From: Omphalotus guepiniiformis
Lineage: Eukaryota > Basidiomycota > Agaricomycetes > Agaricales > Omphalotaceae
Length of the DNA: 64,000 bases
Assembly (NCBI GenBank): GCA_028554645.1
Contig: JAQOOI010000021.1
Coordinates: forward strand, 2,356,001 to 2,420,000
Reading direction: 5' to 3'
Shown here: positions 1-11,479 of the stretch, in pieces
Numbering within the stretch: the first letter of the stretch is position 1
How the letters are laid out: every line of letters starts with the position of its first letter
Notes under the pieces: model-generated
What the model was told of the DNA's origin: nothing
Databases searched by the model: none
What the model saw: the letters and a program-made list of their open reading frames with translations, nothing else
Program-made: the position numbers and the translations under genes

Positions 1-633
1 TGAAGTTAATTTTACTTGGGGGGAGAGAGCACACAAAGTTTACAAGGCCAAAATTTTGAATTTTTGAAATTTCAAATATCTCAAATCTGGAGATCTAGAC
101 AGCTTTGACCGCAGAGGACTTAGCCGAATAGCATTGCCGAGTAACCGAGAGCTCTCAACCTTGACAGAAAGGACTTATTAAATTCAATGTATCCTCAAAA
201 AGAAACGATACTTATTGAAAATTGTGGGCTTAAGTCATTTAAAGAATTGTTTCCCTCTAGAATCGAGTTAGATACTCAATTTGAAGGAGACTCTCAATAT
301 GATTTCTTATGTTTCACACCAGATTCATGCCAAGAAAAATGAAATATGTATTTTTGAGCATAGAAGCTCAGGACTATAATAAGAGATACTTCGACCTATA
401 CTACTATAAAGTAAGTACAGGGAGTATCTACAGAAAAAGCGAGGTATAAAATTTTTATATATTTGGGCAACCTGGTGTGTTGAACACCAAGGCTACCCGC
501 GACGAAATGCGAACGGATACGGCAGGTCCCAGCCAAGCGAAGAAAGCGACAGATCTGTGAGATTGGGACTGAGAGATGGAGAAAGTAAAGGGAAAAAGGG
601 GTACGAACTATGCGTGCACCCGAGCCTTGAAAG
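1..633. other. intergenic, possible retroelement 3' end
   Basis: No gene is seen here. The first 35 bases contain an A-rich stretch followed by TTTTACTTGGGGGGAGAGAG, which resembles the polypurine tract that precedes the 3' LTR of Ty1/Copia elements. A similar tract (ttttactttgggggaga) lies at about 3438-3455 on the same strand. No LTR pair could be traced, so a retroelement assignment is only a suggestion. Confidence 0.25.
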
Positions 634-3160
634 TCACTCTGAGAGGGGATCGTCCCTCCCAGCTAGTGGACTGCTTTCTGGCACCAGTACCCTGCCCGTC
701 GTCTCCTCCTCCAGCTCGTCCTCCTTGTCCTCATCCTCTTCGACCGTGACTTGCGAGGCACCGACCGCCTGAGGCGATTCGTCGATGACGGTAGCAACGG
801 GAGTGGAACGGATATTGGAAGGACCGGGCTGCGGCTCGACCTCTGGATCCACCACGATGAAATGACCTGCTTCGTTCCTAGCGATGTAGCTGGCCCGAGA
901 CACCAGGTTGATGTCCCATCCAAGCGCGGTAGCCAGTAGTTTGAGCTGTTCGTCCGAATAGTCGAACGACGGGTCGCCAGTCTGGACCTGATGTAAAACG
1001 AGACGAGGATCGCGACACGAAGCTTTGATATGATCTTGACGCTGCAAAATCGTTCGGTGTACCCGTTCCATCGCCCGCATCTGCGCGGAGACGCTGTTCT
1101 GCATGTCCTCGTAGGTGTCGATGAGAATCTGCAACTGCTCAGCTTCCTGAGAGACAACTAAGAAACGAAGAACCTTTAGTAAAAGATGTCTAAAGAAATG
1201 AAAGGAATACTTACCTGTACTGCCGCTGCGAGCCAATGTGTATGAAAGGCATCGCAACTGATCGCTGCCTTCCAAACCGTACGACCAGCTACAGGTATGA
1301 TTGTCCTTCGCGCAAGTCGCGCAGCGCCATTCGAAAGTCTTGCTGTTGAACTGAGGACGGCATTCTCTACCTTCAGTGTGAGTACCGCCGACGCAGGCAG
1401 CACAAATGGAGTCGCCGAAGAACTAAAAGAGTGTCGAAAAGAAAATTTAGCGGGTATTAGTCTCGAGTCAGAAAGATACTCACCCTATCGAATGTGCGGT
1501 TGACTGAAACGAGTTGCTGTAAAGTAACAGGACGGCCATAAGGCCATCCAAAGACAACACGGCCTGTAAAAGAACCGTTAGACAAACACTAGAAAAATGA
1601 AATAAAAGAGATACTTACCGGGTATCGCTTCAAAGTCCTCCTTCGCACGATTTTGAGGTGTTCGTCCATCCGATCGCTAAGGAAAGGCATGGTCAGTAAA
1701 AGGAAATGAAATAAAAAGAAATGACAAGACTTACTTGAAGATTTGGGGCCTCGTAACGAGTGCCCGGAGCAAGAGAAACAGAAGAAGTAGAGAAATCAGC
1801 GCGAGAAGCCCATAGAGGTGCCTCGAAGTCGACGTTAAGATTGACTGGGGCTTTAGTACCCTCAGTCTTGACTGCTTTCTCATCCTCCTTCTTCTCCTCT
1901 TCCTCGTCGCTGGATGCAGGAACAGTAATTGAAGTCGCCTTGGAGCGAGTCTTTCGAGACGCTGGGTCATCGGCAGGCTCTTCCACACGCATCTTCCGGA
2001 TCTTCGGTTTTGGCTTGACCACCTGTTTACCCTTGCCCTGTGTAAGAAAACATGAGAAAAGAATAAATAAATCTATAAGGAAACGTACCTTTGAAGCTGC
2101 AGCTGCAGGCTTCTTACCCTCAGAAACGCGAGACTTCTTGACCGGAGGCTCAGAGTTCTCGGACTCGAAGTCAGTATCATCGTCGTCGTCGTCAGTCAGC
2201 TCAGTAGATTCGGCCGTGGCTTCAACGTCGGAGATCTTGCGTTTCATCTAAAAATGATAAAATAAGAAGAACCTCTTCAAACAAAAAGAAAAGACATACC
2301 GAACGACCCGGTAAGGGCGTTACACTAGTCTTGGCCTTTGGCTTTGGCTTTGGCTTTGGTTTTGAAACCGGTGCCGAAACCTTCGAAGATTCAGCGCGAG
2401 CAACCTTGGCGGACGAAGCAAGTGTGGCGAGAGGCGGGAGTAAGATCTCATCGTCGTCGTTGTCTTCCTCGAGCTGCGGAGTTTGCTTAAGCTTAGGAAA
2501 TGGAGGTAGTGGTTCCCACAAATTGCGAAGCTGTAAAGAGTTAGCAAAAGAAATGAAAACCAGTCTGAGAGATACTTACTGTATACTTGAGGCAGAAAGA
2601 GTCAAGTTTAGCGCGATTTAGCCCCCAGGGCGGCACAATAAATGACGTTGGCTTTGCCTGATGTAGCCATAAGGCGAGATTGCATGCAGAAAGAAAGGAG
2701 CCAGTAAAATAGTCGGGGAGATGTGTATGTGCCCGCTGGCACCGATTGAAAGTCAAAGCAACGCGAGTCTGTAAAGATGAGGTTAGCTATAACAAAGATG
2801 AAAAGAAATTGGTGCCTACCAAGGCAAGATTCAAGTCGTCAAAGGCGGAGGTAATGGTTTTCAACCTGAGACCCTTGCCGAAATCCTTAAACGATTGATC
2901 TCGTAAACGACGGTCCAAGTCGCCTAGTCTTGAAACGATGGCGGAAAGAGCCTTGTAATCCTCTTCGTTCATGTCTGAGAGCTGTGAGAGGGAAAAGAAA
3001 AGAAAGAGGCCGTCAATTGAGAGCGGTTCTCGAATATATATGTGACATACTGTGAAAAGCAGCGCGTGAGAGAAAGGAATTAAAAAGGACTTACCGGTAC
3101 CTCGGAAGGCTCCCTACTGAGAGTGATAGAGGAAGCCAATTGCCTTGAAAAGTCATCCAT
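634..3160 (-). CDS. lineage-specific 659-aa protein with Cys/His cluster and charged low-complexity middle
   Basis: Function not recognised. I spliced ten exons: 3160-3095, 2981-2820, 2768-2580, 2530-2300, 2247-2089, 2037-1735, 1676-1619, 1563-1484, 1422-1215 and 1157-634. They sum to 1980 nt, an uninterrupted 659-aa frame starting MDDFSRQLAS. The N-terminal ~140 residues look globular (a helical stretch LSDMNEEDYKALSAIVSRLG). The middle is low complexity with runs of (KP)n, D and E and basic patches, as in nuclear proteins. Around residue 420-460 there is a Cys/His cluster (CAAC..H....C, then CATCAKDNHTC), which could bind zinc. The C-terminal third has a probable coiled coil (AEQLQILIDTYEDMQNSV) and an acidic Glu-rich tail. 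From experience, similar Cys-cluster proteins are multicopy in Agaricales and often lie near retroelements; that is family knowledge, not shown here. A gag-like or domesticated retroelement protein is the main alternative. Confidence 0.65.
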
Positions 3161-3524
3161 CGGGGGACGAAGTGAGATGTGAAGAGAAAACAAGAATCAC
3201 TGTCTGTTTAAGTCGAAACTTCGACAGAAGTAGATTGCGGGTTTCGCCGAAGTCTGACATTGCCGTCACATGCCGGTGTAAATGTATTGACTGGCAATCA
3301 ATCGAGAAAAGTTTTGCCTAATGGCAGTCCGTGAGACGTGATATTGTGATATTGAACAGTACGAAATGTGCTTCTATGACAAATCTGCTAGTAATAATTG
3401 TATCTAACTCGATTTTGGCCAATCTGGTACGATCGGGGACGATCTTATTTTACTTTGGGGGAGATGTTGCGTCAAAAAGCCTTTCAGTACTGAAATCTAT
3501 CAGATTGAAGTAAATATGGAAGGT

Positions 3525-5196
3525 TCAAGCATTGGAAACTGAACATAAAGGACTAGAGTCACCCCAGACTGCTAGTTAAGACATGAAACATACTTGTACT
3601 CACAATACCTAAGTGTAGTGTTTGCTACAGTACTGAATCTGGTACTAAGCAACTGTGACCAATGGGTTATACAAAGAGATACTAGTTATGCCTCTCCAGA
3701 TGTGTTGGAATTCCAATGTTCCATACCAGATTGAGTTGGTCAGACCCACCCTCTAATAACTAGAGACTCTACCAAGTGTTGTTGACTGTAATCCAAGGGG
3801 TTGATGGATTTTCACTTCAATTGAACAACTATCTAAGTCCTTTGGACTGATCAAAAGTTCCAGCTGGTCTGGCTAACTAAGTTGGCACTATAAGATTGAA
3901 TGCTGAGAATATGGGCAATCTTAAAGATTGTATTACCAGAGAAATATTGTACATTGAGTACTATGTGGATATAATGTCACTGAGATGAAATGCCAATCTG
4001 TGTAATAATGGAAGTAGATTCAAAAGTTACATCTGCACAAAGGAGTTAGATACTGAAAATGAGTATCTCTCTGGATCTGAGTATCTCTCTGAAATTCAGT
4101 AACCCTCTGAACTTGATGAAAGACAAAGGCGCTCTAATTGGAGGTCTTAGACGAAACTATGGGATAGAATACTGTCCTAGGAGAAGCTGAGAGCTATCCT
4201 AAACAAGAAATATAACCTGAGTACAAATCTGACCAAAAAGAGATGTATAGGGGTAAAACTTGAAATAAACAGTTACTGTACCTTACTGTGGCTGATAGAA
4301 ACGATGAAGCAGGGTCTAGATAAGCTCTAGAGCTTCTACACAACTCCTAATGCTGCCCTAGTAGAGGAGGATGTGCCAATTTTGGAGAAACTTATAGGGG
4401 ACCAGATTTGCAATGCACTGAGGAGAATGTCACCTGTCAGGATACTGGTTGCTATTTACAGGATCTGGACCTTTATTTAGATACCCTGGGTACGCCCTAA
4501 CACACCTAGAACGCGGACAAAGCGATATATTTCTGTTTTTATACCAATCTATACCCAAAGTTCCTTCATTTTGACTATCTAACTGGAAAATTACCTAGAA
4601 AACTACCTAAAAAGAATCCAATCTCTGCTCAATTGATACTTACTTACTTTTGACTCATTTACTGTTCAGATTACTCTTTTAATTTCGAGATATATGTTTG
4701 ATTTTATGATTTAGTATATATAGCTTACAGAGTATCTATTTAGATTTTCTTAAGCAAGTACTGCCCAAAGCTACAAGCCAAAGCAGGAAAACCTTCTTAG
4801 ACGAAATATAGCCTGGCTCTTTAGAGTTCAGTTCGAGAAATATCCAGTTGTGAAAACTTCTGTAAAGTCCCTTGTGGCAGATAAATTGAAAGAGATACTG
4901 AATCTTTGCTGAAACTACTGTTCTGTCTGTGCTGAATCTGCCTGCTGAAACTGTCTGTGCTGCATCTGAAACTGTTCCCTGCATTGTCTGACCATTGGAT
5001 CGAGTTTAAACATCGAGATTGATTGTCCTGATTCCCTCCTGAACCCTGAAAACCACCCTTACCTTCTGTCTGAATCTTGTGTTTTGAGATACCCTCTGCC
5101 ATTTTTCACCCAGATTGAGATAAAGACATCTGTAACCCTGCAGATTCAAAGTTCAATTGTTGCGTCTAACTGTGCGGAATCTCTGACAACGCCAGT
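3525..5196 (-). mobile_element. retroelement-like unit, copy A (minus orientation)
   Basis: Read on the minus strand this begins TGTGACTGGCGTTG at 5196 and ends near 3525. It matches, over its whole length and with scattered substitutions, the plus-strand stretch 18748-20402. Shared landmarks are the start motif (ggcgttg..a.a.attccgcacagtt), a translated stretch LPQGTLQKF, the block gggtgggtctgacc and the end block tttccaatg.ttgaac. It carries only stop-ridden ORFs, the longest having a Gln/Ser-rich reading frame at 5102-4821. The TG start and degenerate coding content suggest the LTR and gag-leader part of a retrotransposon. No reverse transcriptase was seen. Confidence 0.6.
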
Positions 5197-5889
5197 CACA
5201 CCTCACCCTACATCATTTTGATTTGAGTTGGATTGTGCTCATTTGAGTATCTCTCTCGTTCATTTCATAGTCACTACATCGGCGCGGCCAATTTCCTCCA
5301 GGATTTCGATTCGCCGCAGCCTCATCAATATTTGGTTGTCTCTGCTGCTGTGGGTTTCGCCCTTGACCAGCAGGTCCAGCAGTAGCATTATTTCCTTCAT
5401 CAGGCATGTTTGTAAAATCAGAGAATTCAGGACTTGGTAGTCTTATATCTCCTATAACTTCGTTTGTTCCTCTATACCTCTCTCTAGACAGAGGCAAGTT
5501 GTTTCGAACAGGGATTCTACTACGACGAGGGGGTCTAGACTCGAATATTAATTCTTCTTGTCCAGCCTCACGGGAATTTCGTGTAGTTCTAGGTTTTCCA
5601 CGACGGCTAGAGTCACTAATCTTTGCAAGAGACTCGGATTCGAAGTAGAATACCTTGAAGTGTTATGCAAATGTACAATTCACACTTCGAGAGGCAAATC
5701 AAATCGTCAATTCAATTCACCGAGGTCAAAAAGACAGCGATATTTAGACACAGGGGTCTTTCAAGAGTAAAACTCGATATAATTGTTTTCTGAAACTACC
5801 CCTCGCGGTGGGCTCCAGATAATAGCAGCGAAATGAGCACTCTAAGACGTAGGAACTCGTCTAAAACTCAAAGGTTGCCTTGTAAAAGC
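5197..5889 (-). other. retroelement-associated sequence with short Gln/Asn/Gly-rich ORF
   Basis: A minus-strand ORF at 5497-5213 encodes 94 aa, beginning MPLSRERYRGTNEV and containing a Gln/Pro/Asn-rich middle (GQGRNPQQQRQPN). This composition is common at the start of gag polyproteins, but no conserved gag or zinc-knuckle motif is present. The stretch lies between copy A and a third, diverged copy of the same start motif, so it is probably part of the same decayed retroelement complex. Confidence 0.3.
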
Positions 5890-7110
5890 GAGTGTAGTCT
5901 GGCGTTGGCAAAGATTCCGCATGCAGAAAACTGACTAAAGTCGAGCTAGACTGTTGGAAAGACTAACTGAACTGAAAGATCACCGTCTAGACCCTTCGAC
6001 GAGTACCAGAAACAGCAAAACAGACAGACACAGACAGACAGACACAGACAGACAGACACAGACAGACAGACAGACAGACAGACAGTTCAAACACAACAGA
6101 TGTTCAGATATTTAGCACTCTATCAAAGCACTGCAATTCCTAATAGCCTGCCTCTACCAGCTCGAAGAACCGGGGCCTGACGTTCACAATCAAGAGGCCT
6201 TCTGCGATTTAACGCTCTAGAAGATACGTAAAGTTCTCCAATTTGGCGGGCAGTCGTAACCTGGGGTGCTCGACCCTATACATGACAGTATATGTACTCT
6301 ACTGCTTGTAAGTATTTCATAAATAGATAGAAAACTGAGTGGAGTAATTAAAAGGAACAGAGGGATAACATCGAGTATAAAATGGATATAAACAGAAACA
6401 ATATGACTGAGTTGGGTAAGTAGGCACGTCTAGAGGGTAATTATGTGCAGTTCTTGGGTATATATGTGTAAGTATTATGTTTTAGTGATGTTTTTGGTAC
6501 ATCTAGACCCTTCTTATCATGCGCTCGAGCCATTCTAAACGAACTACTCCTAGGCATTTCGTTATTATTCATCTTCGTAACTGTTTTACAGTGTACTTAT
6601 AGGGGCGACGAGGGCAGTTTCTAGTCATTTATCCCGTCGGGCTTCCGTATTTTCTCCTATTTCAACATCTAGACCCCATAGCACCTCGTAGATATACCAA
6701 TATCCAGTGCTCGAAGGCCAAGTCTGTCATTACTTTACTAATTAATAAGTTATTATACAGTCATCGAGACTGATCATTTTCATAGCTTTGACCATCTAGT
6801 ATCTCGGAACGGAATCGTCGATCATATATTTCCGATCATAAAGCGTTATCTCCAGTATATCATCAATCTGCAGGTTCTAGGAGGTTGGCTAAGTTTGAAC
6901 AAACCATTTTGATGGCTCGGCGATACCTCTAACTTTGTCCTTTCGACGTTATTTAGGCTCATGAGGCTATTACGCCTGTGTGTGTGTAGTTTCTTCCTTC
7001 CTAAGTCCGTGGATTACACAGATACTCAAATAGCGACTTACAGACGAAGGGCTCTTTGCCAGGCAGGGTGGGTCTGACCATACTGTACAGTCTCACAGCA
7101 GGTAGTTACT
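5890..7110 (+). mobile_element. diverged third retroelement-like copy (plus orientation)
   Basis: The motif tctggcgttggcaaagattc followed by cgca at 5897-5920 is the start signature of copies A and B, here on the plus strand. At 7068-7085 the late landmark gggtgggtctgacca recurs in the same orientation. The material between is AT-rich, non-coding and too diverged for me to align by eye, so the extent is approximate. A CAGA microsatellite interrupts it. Confidence 0.35.
6017..6083. repeat. CAGA/CAGACA microsatellite
   Basis: About 67 bp of cagacagacacagacagac-type tandem tetranucleotide and hexanucleotide units, ending in an uninterrupted run of CAGA. Confidence 0.9.
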
Positions 7111-7306
7111 TCGCCGAAGGTCTAGAGGCATATCAGCCATAAGGTCTTAATGCATACTCGTACATCGTAGTCCTTTCACTTCGAGCCTTTAACTATTCGT
7201 GTTCTATGTTTTAGCTAGCACTATGGGACATAGTCTAGCCCTTTATTCCTATCATATTCACAGTAGAAATCGTTTAATTTCAGGTATTTCAGGTGTGTAT
7301 GCGTTT

Positions 7307-7999
7307 TCAGCGCAACACCGGGGTACCACGGTCCTTGCAGATCTGCGGGACATCCAGTGTGGTCACCTTCCTGTCCTGCGCCTTCTGATTGGAAGGACAT
7401 GTGGTCTTGGTAGGTAACATCATCACATTGTCCATCAGATACACGAGGTTTGCAGTCGAAAACAGACCCAGGGGAAGTCGGTGATGGTTAGCAGCAACAA
7501 AAAGGTTCGAATGGAACTTAACCTCCGCAGAAATGCTGCAAACACGCTGAACAGAAACGGTTTTGGGCGCATATACCCGCTGGGGAGCAGTTGACGTGCC
7601 TTCTTCGGCTCCTTCTGAGGAATCTCCCCCAACCAGAGCTGAACCTGCTGAGTTCGCCCCAGCCAGATCTGCGCCTGTCAAAGTTGCCCCAGACAAGTTT
7701 ACCCCAGTCGAACCAGAGCCGGGAGTGTCCCCAGTCGGATTTCCCCCAGGCAAGTTCGAACCTGAAGCAGAGCCCAAGGCGGCAGCTGCCTCCTCGTCTC
7801 TGTTCCTGTTGTTCATCCAGTTAATCTACCTAGTAGGAATAAAGGCTTCCAAATGCTGAAAGAGAGTCTGCGAAGTTCTGATACTCTCATATTCCTCTTC
7901 CTCTACCGTGATAAGGGAGGCTGAAGATGAAACTGGCGAGAGAGAGGGTTCTCTAAGCCTGTCCAACCTGCGCTGGCGCTTTGCCTCGTTACTTTCCAT
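7307..7999 (-). pseudogene. gag-like ORFs, upstream part split off by a transposon
   Basis: Two consecutive minus-strand frames are visible. The first starts MESNEAKRQRRLDRLREP at 7999 and stops near 7827. The second starts MNNRNRDEEAAAALGS at 7816 and runs 169 aa to 7307. The second has a Gly/Thr/Ser-rich repeat segment (GVNLSGATLTGADLAGAN) and then a globular part with NHHRLPLGLFSTANLVYL. This recalls gag-like proteins of basidiomycete retroelements, but I cannot name the family. The first frame continues upstream on the far side of the inserted element: joining codons at 10725 and 7999 across one ATA target duplication keeps the frame open back to at least 10905. The ORF therefore predates the insertion. 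Confidence 0.45.
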
Positions 8000-8864
8000 T
8001 ATCACTGGGCCCGGTGGAGCATAGTTCCCACGGCATTATGTCAGAAATATGCTGATAATATTTTCAAAATTATTAATGTAAGTCTTGAGATTTATCAAAA
8101 ACTTATTTAAAAAAATTTTTTTTAGAGTTATAATATATCTACCATACTTCTACAATAAGTTCCAGAGGGTAGTATGGTATCTTGAGAGTGTGACAAATTG
8201 TCACAATGTAAGTCTTCCATTAGTCCACCAAGAATTATGAAAGTCTTACTTTAAAAAAATATTATCATAAATTTCTTTGGCTACATACTGGATTTACACT
8301 ATACATATGGGAGTATATATCTCTTGCACTGCATATGCCTTACAGTCAAGATATCTCCAGAAACAATCTAATAGAATAATAAAAAACACATGTAATTCTA
8401 TACTGATCTAAACAATAAATATCATTTCAGTTCTAGGGAAGTATTGAAAATTGATTTGCATAGTTTCAGGAATCTATATATAAGTAATATACATAGTATC
8501 ATCATATTCTCATGAAATTCTCATGAAAGTATTGATATTAGATTATAATACTTTCAGAGAAATATTGAATGTTAGTTTGCATAATTTCACAGATACATTG
8601 AAAAGTGATTTACATGGTATCAACATAAATCTGAAGAAGTATTAGTTTGTAATTCACATACTGTTATCATACCTCTAGAGAAGTATTGTATTTCCAGAAA
8701 GATCTTGATACTGGATTATGATAGTTTTAGAGAAGAATTGAATGTTAGTTTGATAACCCCAGAGATACATATAAAAGTAGCATAGAATAAACATAAATCT
8801 AGAGAAGTTCTAAAGTATATTCCATATACTGCCACTATACTTCCAGAGTATTATTATTGAATTA

Positions 8865-9430
8865 CACTGAGCCCAGTAAAGCATAATCCCCACAGCATTA
8901 TATAAGAAATATGCTGATAATATCTTGAGAATTATTAATATAAGTCTTGAGATTTATTAAAAACTTATTTTTTATAAAAATTTTTTTTAGAGTTATAATA
9001 TATCTACCATACTTCTACAGTAAGTTCCAGAGGGTAGTATGATATCTTGAGAGTGTGACAAGTTGTCACAGTGTAAGTCTTCCATTATTTCACCAAGAAT
9101 TATGAAAATCTTATAATAAAAATATATTATTATAATTTTCTTTGGCTATATACTGGATTTACACTATAGATATGGGATTATATATGTCTTGCACTGCATA
9201 GGCCTTACAATCAAGATATCTGCAGAAATAATATAACAGAATTATAAAAAAACACATGCAATTTTATACTGATCTGAGCAATATCATTACAGTTCCAGAA
9301 GAATATTGAAAGTTGATTTGCATAGTTTCAGTGATCTATCCATAAGTAAGTGAGATAGTATCATCATACTCCCACAGAAGTATTGAATGTCAGTTTGCAT
9401 GATTCCACAGATTTAAAAGTGGTTTACATA
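8865..9430. repeat. internal duplicate of the left arm of the foldback element
   Basis: Starts with a full internal terminus (cactgagcccagtaaagcat) and repeats the subterminal sequence of 8003-~8600 in direct orientation (ctaccatacttctacagtaa, gagtgtgacaagttgtcaca and others). It is closer in sequence to the right arm (10145-10722, inverted) than to the outer left arm. For example, 9350-9430 mirrors 10145-10245 almost base for base. This suggests a nested or tandem insertion, or arm conversion. Confidence 0.75.
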
Positions 9431-9860
9431 GCTAGCATTAGCTAGCATTAAACCATGTGAGCTGCTGCTGGCTAATGCCAGCTGATGTTAGCTGCTACTG
9501 TTGCTGTGAGTGGCTGCTAGCTGATGCTACATGATTTGATTCCAGCTAATGCTAGCTGCTCATAGCTAATGCTAGTTGAAGCCAGCTGATGTGAGCTGCT
9601 GCCATGTGATGTGAGCTGCTGGTAGATGCTGTGAGTTGGTGCTAGCTACACCTAGCTGATGCTATATGGTCCCAGCTGGTGCTAGCTACTGCCAGATGAT
9701 GCCAGCTAATGTCAGCTGCTGCTATGTGATGTGAGCTGCTTGTAGCTGCTGCTAGCTCCTCATAGCTGATATCTGCTGCTGCTAGCTGCTACTAGCTGAT
9801 ATCAGCTGATGCTAGCTGCTACCAGCTGATGTCATGTGATGTGAGCTGCTGCTTGCAACT
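9431..9860. repeat. AGCTGATG/AGCTGCTG-type quasi-tandem core
   Basis: About 430 bp built from short variants of agctgctgctagctgatgc and related units (gctagc, gctgat, tgtgagctgctg). It sits between the inverted arms as the loop of the foldback element. It has no reading frame of interest. Confidence 0.8.
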
Positions 9861-10722
9861 TTTGAGTATTATCCTGGAACTATGCAAACTAATATTCAAT
9901 ACTGCACTGGACCTATGGTAAATCAAAATCAAAATCTTTCTTGAATTATGCTCACACTATGTAGAACATATATTCATACTTCTGTGGGATTATGCAAACT
10001 ATATTGAATACCACTCTGAACTTCTGAAAATTCAATATTAATACTTCTCTAAAATTATAATGATTTTATAGATCACTTTTGGACATATTTCTAGAACTAT
10101 GTAAACCATCATTCAATACTCCTCTAGAGGTATGGCCATGGTAATTTATGTTGATACTATGTAAACCACTTTTAAATCTGTGGAATCATGCAAACTGACA
10201 TTCAATACTTCTGTGGGAGTATGATGATACTATCTCACTTACTTATGGATAGATCACTGAAACTATGCAAATCAACTTTCAATGTTCTTCTGGAACTGTA
10301 ATGGTATTGCTCAGATCAGTATAAAATTGCATGTGTTTTTTTATAATTCTGTTATATTATTTCTGCAGATATCTTGATTGTAAGGCCTATGCAGTGCAAG
10401 ACATATATAATCCCATATCTATAGTGTAAATCCAGTATATAGCCAAAGAAAATAATAATAATATATTTTTATTATAAGATTTTCATAATTCTTGGTGAAA
10501 TAATGGAAGACTTACACTGTGACAACTTGTCACACTCTCAAGATATCATACTACCCTCTGGAACTTATTGTAGAAGTATGGTAGATATATTATAACTCTA
10601 TAAAAAAAATTTTTTTAAACAAGTTTTTGATAAATCCTAAGACTTACATTAATAATTCTTAAAATATTATCAGCATATTTCTCACATAATGCCGTGGGAA
10701 CTATGCTTTACCAGGCCCAGTG

Positions 10723-10905
10723 TATCTTCATGTTGTTTTTCAATCTCGTGTCAAGTGACAGACTTTTGAGAGCCTGAATGATTTCTGGCATGGTGTGAGT
10801 TTTGTGGTCTTTGGTACCATCGTTAAAGGAAGACCCTCTGTGAACAAAAGACATTTTTTCTGAGTGGAAAACACGAAGATGACACGAGAAAAAAGCTGAA
10901 GACAA
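10723..10905 (-). pseudogene. upstream fragment of the ORF split by the CACTA-like element
   Basis: The minus-strand frame (MSFVHRGSSFNDGTKDHKTH, later ALKSLSLDTRLKNNMKI) reads into the transposon terminus and stops there. In the pre-insertion sequence ATG AAG ATA is followed directly by ATG GAA AGT at 7999-7994, in frame. Function unknown; it belongs with the gag-like ORFs at 7307-7999. Confidence 0.5.
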
Positions 10906-11479
10906 CGAGGCTGTAGAGGAGCGGAAGCAAAGAGACGCGACCAGATCCAGTCACGTTTTGTATCTGGCGCGTGTCAGATCACAGCCTCATCACAATCTTA
11001 TCCTCTGATAAGCAGCTTTGCCGCTTATCTTGGACCCGCTTGAAGGGCCAACTTTTGGCGGAACGGTGCACACATTAAAACGAATTCTACTTTTCATTTT
11101 GAATTCGTAACTGCTGTACCAATTTGTGTCTTTGCTATGTCGGCCCTTATGTCAATGATACACATTGCTCGTTTTGCAAGGAGCCTCGTTGGGAGAGAAT
11201 GGCAAACCTCAAAAGTGATTCACATACATTCCACTGATCCCCCAGCTGGTTGCTTTCGCTGCAAATCCCAAAGTAGCTGAAGATATGACTTACAGGAAAA
11301 CCTTTCAACCAGGAAAAAAGTCCACGTCAGATGTCTTTGATGGAAAGTGCTATTGTAGGCTTCTTCGGCGGAAGGTTGTAATAGGAGGCAAGGCTTATTC
11401 CTACTACTACTTCAGTGATGGGCAGGACGTTGCACTTGGCCTTTCAATGGATGGTATTGGGCCCTTCAAACGTTGGTGA

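Larger units (their letters stand above)
8003..10722. mobile_element. non-autonomous CACTA-like foldback element (2.72 kb)
   Basis: The termini are inverted: left CACTGGGCCCGGTGGAGCAT, right (reverse complement) CACTGGGCCTGGTAAAGCAT. It is flanked by the 3-bp duplication TAT at 8000-8002 and 10723-10725. CACT(A/G) ends with a 3-bp target duplication fit the CACTA/CMC superfamily. Left arm 8003-8864 and right arm ~9865-10722 are long imperfect inverted repeats of about 860 bp. A second, partial left arm starting with its own terminus (CACTGAGCCCAGTAAAGCAT) occupies 8865-~9430. There is no ORF. Removing the element and one TAT restores an older minus-strand ORF, which confirms the boundaries. 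Confidence 0.85.

Noticed and set aside
7490..7520. ggttcgaat sequence suggesting a tRNA T-loop
   Set aside because: No acceptor stem, D-arm or anticodon arm could be folded around it. The same holds for the gttcgaatc at ~57374.
7307..7816. Pentapeptide-repeat protein (A(D/N)LxG-like motifs)
   Set aside because: Only about three units (GVNLSG, GADLAG, GANSAG) occur within a Gly/Ser/Thr-rich low-complexity segment; too few for a pentapeptide-repeat fold.
7563..7859. Pro/Glu-rich plus-strand ORFs
   Set aside because: Shadows of the Gly/Thr-rich minus-strand gag-like ORF.
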